Assembly: GCA_025449725.1 (NCBI GenBank) | Contig: JANWIU010000180.1 | Coordinates: 1-5,563 of the forward strand | Source: Pseudobdellovibrio sp. | Lineage (GTDB): Bacteria; Bdellovibrionota; Bdellovibrionia; Bdellovibrionales; Bdellovibrionaceae | Direction of reading: 5' to 3' | DNA: 5,563 bases | Part shown: piece after piece, positions 1-5,563 of the stretch | Layout of the letters: each line of letters starts with the position of its first letter | How positions within the stretch are numbered: the first letter of the stretch is position 1 | Notes under the pieces: model-generated | The model's database searches: none | What the model was told of the DNA's origin: nothing | What the model saw: the letters and a program-made list of their open reading frames with translations, nothing else | Position numbers and translations under genes: made by a program

Positions 1-39
1 CGTAGAACAACTAAAGGCTTCTCAATAAAAGGATTTATT
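1..39. other. Left-edge non-coding leader of the lipoprotein gene
   Basis: This A/T-rich leader holds the ribosome site at 27-33. It has no in-frame ATG or GTG, and it is too short to show a promoter or the end of a preceding gene with confidence. Confidence 0.4.
27..33 (+). promoter_or_regulatory. Ribosome binding site supporting the TTG start at 40
   Basis: AAAAGGA lies 6 bases before TTG at 40-42. This is a normal Shine-Dalgarno match and spacing. The next in-frame ATG is more than 80 codons downstream and would remove the lipoprotein signal, so this site decides the start. No promoter can be judged from the 39 bases available upstream. Confidence 0.7.
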
Positions 40-2121
40 TTGAAAAACCATTCGATTTATTTTATTGCCGTGCTATTTATTGCACTTACCGGCTGCCAGC
101 AGCCTGCAGATGACCCACCTGCAGCGCCGGCGGATTACTGTTCCAGCTCCGGCACCTCGACTGCAGAAGAAATTTCAGAATGCTCTTCATCAACAAGTTA
201 TTCTTCACCTGTTACAATTACCGGAACTGCCGGTTTCTACAAACGCGATGTGGACTTTACAACAAGCGGCCTCAACGTTACTGCAATGACCTTAGGTGCA
301 CCGATTTCTTCTGCGCTACCTATCAAGTATGCGGAGATTCGAGTACTCGATAACAGTGGCACGGTTGTTCAGTGCGGCCGTACCGACGCCACTGGCGCGC
401 TAAAGGCCGTTGATGGCACTTCAAATCTGACAATTCCAAATACGGCAGGAGACTACACCGTTCAAGTACTGGCCCGTACCAATCACGATGTAAATGTAAC
501 AGGCCCAAAAGCATCTTTTAAACTTTATGCGTCAGTAAAAAATGTCTGTAGTAATTCCGTTCACAGTGTTTCGTCGACGTTTACTTCATCCGGTTCAGGC
601 AGTTATCCGGTTACTCTCACTGCCTACGCAAAAGAAAGTCAGTCGGCTGCAATTGCCGGTGGCGCATTTAATATCTATAATGATTTGGCTGTCGTCTATG
701 ATTACCTGGCCCAGAACACCGGCAACAGCAATCTGACCTGTTTGAATCCGAAGTTACATATTTATTGGACTCCGGGTTTTAATCCGGCGCAATTTATTGA
801 TCCCTATTCAGACCCAAGCACTCTTGGAAATATTTCTTTTTACCTTCGAGGCTACAACGAACTTTATATTAATGGCGGAAAACTCGGAAACGTTTCGTCA
901 GCTGATACCGATCACTTTGATGATTCAGTTATTATTCATGAAATCGGCCATCACTTGGAAAGCATTTGCGGTAAAATGGAATCACCCGGGGGCACACACT
1001 ATGGTCAGTTCCGTATCGATCCGCGCCTGGCATGGTCAGAAGGCTGGGGAAATTTCTTTGGCGCTCATATTCTAAGAAATAACATGACTTCTATTAATCC
1101 TGGTTTAAATACGGCTTTAAGCGGTTACGACGGCTGGCTTTATTATTTAGATACGGAAGGCTACAACGACGGTGCAGTTACTACTGGTGACGAAGTTATC
1201 AGATTCAATCTCAGTAAAGATGGAAACAATCCTGAATACCTGGGATCATCAGGCGGGTATCCGTTCTACTACGACAAAGTGGACTCTACGAACTTTCCCG
1301 GCGAAGGCCACTTCCGAGAAGTTTCTGTTTCGCGAAGTCTGTTTAAAACAACGAATACCTGCGCTTCTACGGGCAACTGCACGACTTTAAATTACTTCGA
1401 CACTATGTGGGAAGCATTTGAAAATGACGGCAGTAAATCCGGAATGGGAAAAACAATATATCCGTTCAGAAGTTCCATCCGCTTTTACGAACGCTTAGGC
1501 GCGCTTTCGGTATCAGGTACCTTGCCAGCCTCTATTTCAACAATGTTAAATACCGATGAAGCGCAACAGTTGCCGGGCAGTTCTGCCTTTGTCAGTGGAT
1601 CAACAACAGTATGGGTCCCTTACGCCACTAAACTTGTTTCTACCGGATCTACCCCTTGCAGTCTGGGCATTCAGCCTCGAAACGAAGACTTTAATATAAC
1701 TTATTTTGAACCGGACCAGCGCTATTCAAATCACTTCTACTATTTTGACAGAAACACGGTTTCGTCCGTTACTGATGTCTACCTGAACGTGAACAGAGTC
1801 ACCGGTACCATAACTGACATTGATTTAATTCTTTATGCCAGCGGTTATTCCTTCCCGACTGAGAACTGTTCAAATTCTAATTGCACGACTTATACAAAGA
1901 ACACAACTTCGTCGGAGTTCATCAGAGCCGACCGGTCAACCGGGGCCGGAAACAGTTATACAAAACACATCGCGAATTTAGGAACACTGAGCATGGCGCT
2001 TCCGTATTTATTGAATATCCGCGCTTTCACAAGCGGTCTCTCAATTAGTAGTAACACTTATTACACTTATACTCTCACCGATCAAAATGGAGGATACTTA
2101 TGCCCGTCTCCAACTTACTAA
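40..2121 (+). CDS. Lipoprotein zinc metallopeptidase (HEXXH, gluzincin-like), TTG start
   Basis: The product has 693 residues and is probably an outer-membrane-anchored zinc peptidase; its substrate is unknown. The N-terminus is a lipoprotein signal: a hydrophobic run at residues 6-16, then the lipobox LTGC with Cys19 as the lipidated residue. Gln at +2 (no Asp retention signal) favours the outer membrane. A Ser/Pro/Ala-rich linker (20-58) leads to a probable beta-sandwich (about 59-170) with a TDATGA turn like carboxypeptidase-regulatory folds. The catalytic core contains HEIGHH (His300, Glu301, His304) and, 30 residues on, EGWGNFFG. Glu334 sits where thermolysin- and fungalysin-type enzymes place their third zinc ligand. 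Residues about 548-680 look like a PPC-type beta domain (ITDIDLILYASG, then a closing YTYTL strand). Twelve cysteines besides Cys19 fit disulfides outside the cytoplasm. TTG is chosen because it has a good ribosome site and directly precedes the signal peptide, and no ATG or GTG lies upstream in frame. Peptidase class is fairly sure; exact family and role are not. Confidence 0.85.
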   Translation: MKNHSIYFIAVLFIALTGCQQPADDPPAAPADYCSSSGTSTAEEISECSSSTSYSSPVTITGTAGFYKRDVDFTTSGLNVTAMTLGAPISSALPIKYAEIRVLDNSGTVVQCGRTDATGALKAVDGTSNLTIPNTAGDYTVQVLARTNHDVNVTGPKASFKLYASVKNVCSNSVHSVSSTFTSSGSGSYPVTLTAYAKESQSAAIAGGAFNIYNDLAVVYDYLAQNTGNSNLTCLNPKLHIYWTPGFNPAQFIDPYSDPSTLGNISFYLRGYNELYINGGKLGNVSSADTDHFDDSVIIHEIGHHLESICGKMESPGGTHYGQFRIDPRLAWSEGWGNFFGAHILRNNMTSINPGLNTALSGYDGWLYYLDTEGYNDGAVTTGDEVIRFNLSKDGNNPEYLGSSGGYPFYYDKVDSTNFPGEGHFREVSVSRSLFKTTNTCASTGNCTTLNYFDTMWEAFENDGSKSGMGKTIYPFRSSIRFYERLGALSVSGTLPASISTMLNTDEAQQLPGSSAFVSGSTTVWVPYATKLVSTGSTPCSLGIQPRNEDFNITYFEPDQRYSNHFYYFDRNTVSSVTDVYLNVNRVTGTITDIDLILYASGYSFPTENCSNSNCTTYTKNTTSSEFIRADRSTGAGNSYTKHIANLGTLSMALPYLLNIRAFTSGLSISSNTYYTYTLTDQNGGYLCPSPTY
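2089..2093 (+). promoter_or_regulatory. Ribosome binding site inside the end of the lipoprotein gene
   Basis: GGAGG lies 6 bases before the ATG at 2100 and falls inside the last codons of the upstream lipoprotein gene. It is the strongest Shine-Dalgarno match seen in the window. It supports ATG 2100 as the real start despite the 22-bp overlap. Ribosomes finishing the lipoprotein would pass over this site, which is compatible with coupled translation. Confidence 0.75.
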
Positions 2122-2684
2122 AATCAATTTGCGTCATGGCTGTCGGCGTGTTCAGCGGTTACGCCGTCATGAAGCACGCTCAGCAACCGATTTCTCAAAA
2201 CCGTTTCCTGGCTTCCGTAGGAATTTCTAAAATGGGAAAAGAACAAACAGCAAGACAGTTTTTCGACTTGCAGTCGGATTTAAGTAAAATTTCCAAATCA
2301 GAATCTGACGTTTCAGAAATTAAAGTTACCTTTACTGCGCTAAAGTCATTAAATACCGGCCTCCATTATCAATGGGTGATTCCGGCAGGAGTTAATTTGG
2401 TAGAAGGCCCGCTTCAGGATCAACTTCCGGCATTACAACCTGGGGAAGCAAAAGTGCTCACTCTCAAAGTAAATGGATTTTCAAAACAGTTAAGAAAATA
2501 TTTAAGCCTTGAAATTACCGGGAATGCCAATCAGTTTCCTGTCCGTCAGGAAGTTTTGGTTTCATCCCGTATTGAAGATTCTCTGGAATATTTAATTCAG
2601 CAGTCAGAAAAGCAAAACCGGCAAAATGGCGTAAATAAAATGGGAAGTAAAAATAAGTTCTCAGCCGAAAATGTCGTTAAATAA
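2100..2684 (+). CDS. Membrane-anchored or exported protein with Ig-like beta domain, unknown function
   Basis: I do not recognise a named family for this 194-residue protein. Residues 5-24 form one hydrophobic segment following a short N-terminus with Lys8, consistent with a signal anchor or an uncleaved or poorly defined signal peptide; no lipobox is present. Residues about 40-70 are polar and probably helical. Residues about 70-158 alternate in a beta pattern (IKVTFTALKSL, HYQWVIPAGVNLVEGP, LQPGEAKVLTLKV, LSLEITG, QEVLVSSR) typical of Ig-like or CARDB-like sandwiches. Its Pro-Gly-Glu turn before a strand is common in such domains. The tail (about 168-194) is rich in Lys, Asn and Gln and is probably disordered. 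Its start overlaps the end of the metallopeptidase lipoprotein gene by 22 bp in another frame, with a strong internal ribosome site, so the two are probably one operon. The mature domain is expected on the periplasmic side. A role as partner, chaperone or anchor for the protease is only inference from position. Confidence 0.8.
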   Translation: MPVSNLLKSICVMAVGVFSGYAVMKHAQQPISQNRFLASVGISKMGKEQTARQFFDLQSDLSKISKSESDVSEIKVTFTALKSLNTGLHYQWVIPAGVNLVEGPLQDQLPALQPGEAKVLTLKVNGFSKQLRKYLSLEITGNANQFPVRQEVLVSSRIEDSLEYLIQQSEKQNRQNGVNKMGSKNKFSAENVVK

Positions 2685-2697
2685 CCGGAAGAGAATC

Positions 2698-3258
2698 TTA
2701 TAACGGAATGACTTCCACTTCCGGATTGAATTCTTCCCGCAATATACCTTCAATCGCCATCAACGTGCCCGATGTTGAACTTGGGCAGGTACCACAAGCA
2801 CCCTGGTATACAACATACACTTTATTTTCTTCGAATTTAAGTACTTCAATATCGCCGCCGTCACCCTGAAGACCAGGTCTGATCGTGCGGTCTAAAATCT
2901 CTTCTATCTTTTGCATATCCGGAGACAAATGTTCGCGCGACATCTTTTTTTCGTCCAGAACAGTTTGATTCGGGTTATGAACCGGCATGCGTGTTTGAAT
3001 AACAGCACAAACCTGCTCTTGAATTTTTTCGCTGTCGTAATCAAACTGATGCGTAACTGTAATCACATTTTGAAAATAGTGAACCTGTCTGACACCATCA
3101 ATTTGAAATAGCGATCTTGCCATTGGGTTGTGTTCAGATTCCTGAATCGTTGAATAAGTTGCTTTGCCATCGGTTAAAACCGGACGGTCTAATACAAACT
3201 TCCACGCGGCTGGATTCGGAGTCGCCTGAATCCGGATTAATACTTCTTGTTCGCTCAT
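2698..3258 (-). CDS. nfu: Nfu-type iron-sulfur cluster carrier (Nfu_N + NifU C-terminal domain)
   Basis: This 186-residue cytoplasmic protein probably accepts Fe-S clusters from the Suf scaffold and hands them to target apoproteins. Residues about 6-92 match the Nfu N-terminal domain (IQATPNPAAWKFVLDRPVL near the start, and a FQIDGVRQVHYFQNVITV stretch). Residues about 93-113 form a polar linker. Residues about 114-183 match the NifU C-terminal domain, with LQGDGGDIEVL and the cluster-binding pair Cys155 and Cys158 in GACGTCPSS. Two such cysteines per chain normally bind one [4Fe-4S] between two subunits. Cys84 lies in the N-terminal domain and is not part of a known motif. The ATG start overlaps the sufS stop in an ATGA arrangement, and GAGGA lies 7 bases upstream, within sufS. 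It is the last gene of the suf block; the next gene downstream is convergent. The two-domain architecture resembles mitochondrial NFU1 and many bacterial Nfu proteins, and it lacks the NifU/IscU scaffold domain, so a carrier role is better supported than a primary scaffold role. Confidence 0.93.
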   Translation of the reverse strand: MSEQEVLIRIQATPNPAAWKFVLDRPVLTDGKATYSTIQESEHNPMARSLFQIDGVRQVHYFQNVITVTHQFDYDSEKIQEQVCAVIQTRMPVHNPNQTVLDEKKMSREHLSPDMQKIEEILDRTIRPGLQGDGGDIEVLKFEENKVYVVYQGACGTCPSSTSGTLMAIEGILREEFNPEVEVIPL

Positions 3259-4478
3259 AACAACATCCTCTGCGCTTTTTTAACACCCTCTACAAGTTGC
3301 GCAATATCACTCTCATTATTGTAAATAGAAATCGACGCCCTGACCGTTCCGGTAATATTGAACTTTGCCAAAAGCGGTTGCGTACAGTGATGACCGACCC
3401 TAACGGCAACACCTTGCTGATCCAGAATCTGGCCGATGTCCGAATGGTGCGCGCCGGTCAGATTAAAACTAACGATCGCCGCCTTACTGTCGTTGTCTCC
3501 GAAAACCTTTAGCCCTTCAATCTGACGGAATTCCGCCAGCAATAATTGCATCAGTTTTTGTTCATGATTAAATAAATCTTCCATTGAATAATTTTTAAGA
3601 AATTCGATGGCCGTCATTGTTCCGATCGCACCCGAAACATGGGGAGTTCCCGCTTCAAACTTAAAAGGAAGATGATTATAAGTGGTTTCTTGAAAACCGA
3701 CTGAAGAAATCATACTGCCCCCGCTTTGATACGGCGCCATTTTATTCAGTAAAGCTTTTTTACCGTACAAAACACCGAACCCAAAAGGGCCAAACAATTT
3801 GTGAGCAGAAAACACCAGAAAATCCACATCTAATTTTTTTACGTCAGTCTTCTTTTGCGTAACAAACTGAGCGGCATCAAGCAGCGTCACCGCTCCGACT
3901 GACTTGGCTTTGGCCACCAGCTTTTCAATCGGTGTCAGCGTCCCAACGATATTAGAACAACCGGTAAAGACCACCATTTTAGTTTTCGGTCCGATAACAG
4001 TTTCAATATCGGCTTCGTTAAGCGCGCCGTTTTCCAGAACTGAAATGTACTTAAGAATGCATTTTCTTTTTTGTGCAAGAATCTGCCACGGAACAATATT
4101 CGAATGGTGTTCAATTTCGGTCAGAACAATTTCGTCACCTTCATTAAGGAATTCCTGCCCATAACTTTGAGCCACCAAATTAATTCCTTCGGTCGTACCT
4201 TTTGTAAAAATAACTTCTTCTATTGAATCTGCATTTATAAACAATCGAATGGTTTCACGGGCCTTTTCAAATTCTGTTGTGGCAGCATCACTCAAATGAT
4301 GTGCACCTCGGTGAACATTGGCCGTTTCCATTGTGTAAAAGCGGTTAAGCCTTTCGATAACCGAACGTGGCTTCAATGCGGTGGCCGCACTGTCCAGATA
4401 AACCAGATCTTTACCGTTAACTTTTTGCTTTAAAGCAGGAAACTCTTCACGAATGGCCATCAACAGTTCACTAGACAT
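3255..4478 (-). CDS. sufS: SufS cysteine desulfurase
   Basis: This PLP enzyme converts L-cysteine to L-alanine and holds the sulfur as a persulfide for Fe-S cluster assembly. The 407 residues match the roughly 406 of E. coli SufS. Key residues fall at E. coli position +1: His124 over the PLP ring (EIEHHSN), Asn176, Asp201 and Gln204 (LLDAAQ), His226 and Lys227 (SAHKLFGP, Lys227 the Schiff base), Arg360, catalytic Cys365 (RVGHHCTQP) and Arg380. The FEAGTP motif is also present. This is the group II (SufS/CsdA) type, not IscS. I chose ATG 4478: it overlaps the sufD stop by 8 bp (ATGTCTAG), has GGATGG 6 bases upstream, and gives the usual family length. A TTG at 4496 would add six residues but has no clear ribosome site. 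One oddity is TGCSN (Cys174) where E. coli has THVSN just before the PLP-contacting Asn. SufS normally needs SufE or SufU as sulfur acceptor; neither is in the window. Confidence 0.96.
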   Translation of the reverse strand: MSSELLMAIREEFPALKQKVNGKDLVYLDSAATALKPRSVIERLNRFYTMETANVHRGAHHLSDAATTEFEKARETIRLFINADSIEEVIFTKGTTEGINLVAQSYGQEFLNEGDEIVLTEIEHHSNIVPWQILAQKRKCILKYISVLENGALNEADIETVIGPKTKMVVFTGCSNIVGTLTPIEKLVAKAKSVGAVTLLDAAQFVTQKKTDVKKLDVDFLVFSAHKLFGPFGFGVLYGKKALLNKMAPYQSGGSMISSVGFQETTYNHLPFKFEAGTPHVSGAIGTMTAIEFLKNYSMEDLFNHEQKLMQLLLAEFRQIEGLKVFGDNDSKAAIVSFNLTGAHHSDIGQILDQQGVAVRVGHHCTQPLLAKFNITGTVRASISIYNNESDIAQLVEGVKKAQRMLL

Positions 4479-5563
4479 TTTGTACCATCCGTCCAAGTTT
4501 ATCGTTCAAAGAGTTCAGTAAAAATTTTTGCAAAGGCTGATTTTGAATTTTGTAGATCAGTTCTGTAGCAAACCCGTACGATAACATTCTAACTGCTTCG
4601 TACTGATTGATTCCACGACTAAGAAAATAAAAAATTTCATCTTTATTTAATTGGCCCACTGTCGAACCGTGACCGGCTTTGACATCGTCCGCAAAGATTT
4701 CTAACTGCGGAATACTGTCGGCCTGCGCGCCTCTTGTTAAAAGCAAATTATTATTTAACTGCGACGAATTTGCTTTTTGCGCATCTTGTGAGATATACAC
4801 TCTCCCCCGAAAAACCGAATGAGAACTTCCTGAAAGAATTGATTTATATTGCTGCAGCGATTGGTTTTCACCGATGAGATGCTGAATGAAAGTATAGTTA
4901 TCAATGTGCTGATTTAAATCACCGATACCCAGCCCTAAAACTTCAGCTGAAGCATTTTTACCGATAAACTGTAAGTCATAATAGTTTCGTACCAGTTGTC
5001 CGCCTAATGACAACACAAGCGATGTCATGTTCGAATCAGAATGCGCTTTGATCTGGCACTGAGAAAACTGAAAACCTTCAGCCCCATCATTTTGCAGTTG
5101 AATCAATGTCAGATGTGATCTGGCCTCACATTCAACCGTTAGGTTCACATTAATAGCGCTGACTTTAGCGCCTGCTAAGTTCACAGAAGTGACAAGTAAC
5201 TTCAGGTCCGCTTGTTCAGCTAATTTGACTTGAACCCGCTCACTTAAATATGTAGGGACAGTTTGAGCCTGAACAAAAACGATCTGCACAGGTTTTTCAA
5301 CGACTCCGCCTTTTTCAACCTGAATACAGATTTTTTTACTCAGAAAGGACTGCGCCAGATTCAATAAACGCGCTTCAACCGACGAATTATTTTCTTCAAA
5401 ATCAGACGACTCCGCATCTGTAATTTTAAAAATACCTTCGTCATCGTCAGAAAGCGTTTGGTTGAACTGCCCGTCCACAAAAACATAATTAATAAATTCT
5501 GATGGTAAATGCTTAGAGATTTCCAGCATGTCTTCATGAGTAAGTGATTTACCTTCGCCGGCA
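4471..5563 (-). CDS. sufD: SufD, Fe-S scaffold complex subunit (5' end cut by window edge)
   Basis: SufD pairs with SufB on the SufC ATPase dimer to form the SufBCD scaffold on which Fe-S clusters are built in the cytoplasm. The frame stays open through the right edge; the last whole codons there read AGEGKSLTHED before Met at 5529. That Met is internal, because the SufD motif VFVDG comes only 15 residues after it, whereas in E. coli SufD it is near residue 86. About 60 residues, including the usual W-K-Y-T region, should lie beyond the edge. The C-terminal core is typical: SVFRGRVYISQDAQ, NNNLLLTRGAQAD, LEIFADDVKAGHGSTVG, IFYFLSRGI. The His in AGHGSTVG (287 counted from Met 5529) matches E. 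coli SufD His360, important for cluster assembly with SufB. Two residues earlier Ala replaces the Cys358 of E. coli. The gene overlaps sufS by 8 bp. sufB and sufC would be expected upstream, outside the window. Confidence 0.93.
   Translation of the reverse strand, partial: AGEGKSLTHEDMLEISKHLPSEFINYVFVDGQFNQTLSDDDEGIFKITDAESSDFEENNSSVEARLLNLAQSFLSKKICIQVEKGGVVEKPVQIVFVQAQTVPTYLSERVQVKLAEQADLKLLVTSVNLAGAKVSAINVNLTVECEARSHLTLIQLQNDGAEGFQFSQCQIKAHSDSNMTSLVLSLGGQLVRNYYDLQFIGKNASAEVLGLGIGDLNQHIDNYTFIQHLIGENQSLQQYKSILSGSSHSVFRGRVYISQDAQKANSSQLNNNLLLTRGAQADSIPQLEIFADDVKAGHGSTVGQLNKDEIFYFLSRGINQYEAVRMLSYGFATELIYKIQNQPLQKFLLNSLNDKLGRMVQNV
4485..4490 (-). promoter_or_regulatory. Ribosome binding site favouring the ATG 4478 start of sufS
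   Basis: On the minus strand GGATGG ends 6 bases before ATG 4478, inside the last codons of sufD. It is only a partial Shine-Dalgarno match. The alternative TTG at 4496 is preceded by an A/T-rich stretch with no such match, so this site tips the choice to the shorter SufS. Coupling to the sufD stop codon probably helps initiation. Confidence 0.5.

Noticed and set aside
937..954. Metzincin-type (pappalysin-like) zinc motif
   Set aside because: Metzincins need HEXXHXXGXXH. Here the sequence after HEIGH is HLESICG, with no third His or Gly in place, while a gluzincin-type Glu is present at 334.
797..1075. 92-codon plus-strand open frame inside the lipoprotein gene
   Set aside because: It lies in another frame over the catalytic core of a well-supported gene and has no recognisable domain.
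2675..2705. Possible bidirectional intrinsic terminator between the convergent genes
   Set aside because: The stem is short and A/T-rich, has a 2-base bulge, and is not followed by a T-tract on either strand.
2911..3111. 66-codon plus-strand open frame antisense to nfu
   Set aside because: It sits wholly within the conserved nfu gene, and the translation looks like an antisense by-product.
3904..4164. 86-codon plus-strand open frame antisense to sufS
   Set aside because: It overlaps highly conserved SufS coding sequence on the other strand and its translation has no recognisable features.
4494..4496. TTG at 4496 as the start of sufS
   Set aside because: It has no clear ribosome site and adds six residues beyond the usual family start; ATG 4478 has a better site and the typical length.
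5527..5529. ATG at 5529 as the true start of sufD
   Set aside because: The frame is open to the window edge, the upstream codons read as plausible protein, and about 70 N-terminal residues of SufD would be missing if this were the start.

Overview
This is a bacterial window in which two convergent gene blocks meet with almost no space between them. The plus-strand block (1-2684) encodes cell-envelope proteins. The minus-strand block (2698 to the right edge) is the distal part of a Suf iron-sulfur cluster assembly operon. Base composition looks moderate, in the mid-40s percent GC by eye. The mix of a diderm-type lipoprotein with a protease domain and a sufD-sufS-nfu order suggests a Gram-negative bacterium, perhaps of the Bdellovibrionota or old deltaproteobacterial type. 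That placement is an inference from gene character and was not tested by any search.

Plus strand: a TTG-started gene (40-2121) encodes a 693-residue lipoprotein. It has a lipobox cysteine at residue 19, an apparent beta-sandwich domain, a zinc metallopeptidase core (HEIGH at 300-304, with a likely third ligand, Glu334, in EGWGNFFG), and a C-terminal beta domain resembling the PPC (bacterial pre-peptidase C-terminal) type. Its last 22 bases overlap the start of a second gene (2100-2684), a 194-residue protein with an N-terminal membrane or export segment and a probable Ig-like beta domain. The second gene's Shine-Dalgarno sequence lies inside the first gene, so the two are probably co-transcribed and may be translationally coupled. 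The function of the pair is unknown.

Minus strand, in transcription order (right to left): sufD (cut by the right edge of the window), sufS and a two-domain nfu. sufD and sufS overlap by 8 bp and sufS and nfu by 4 bp, so this is a tightly packed operon whose promoter and earlier genes (sufB and sufC would be expected) lie outside the window. SufS takes sulfur from cysteine, SufD is part of the SufBCD scaffold that builds the cluster, and Nfu probably carries finished clusters to target proteins. All catalytic SufS residues that can be aligned from memory to E. coli SufS are present, at a constant offset of +1. SufD keeps the functionally important histidine but has Ala in place of the nearby cysteine.

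The window is almost entirely coding. Only bases 1-39 and the 13 bp at 2685-2697 lie outside genes, and no RNA gene, mobile element, CRISPR array or clear intrinsic terminator was seen. I did not find a convincing new multi-gene system. The lipoprotein protease and its overlapping partner are the least explained part.
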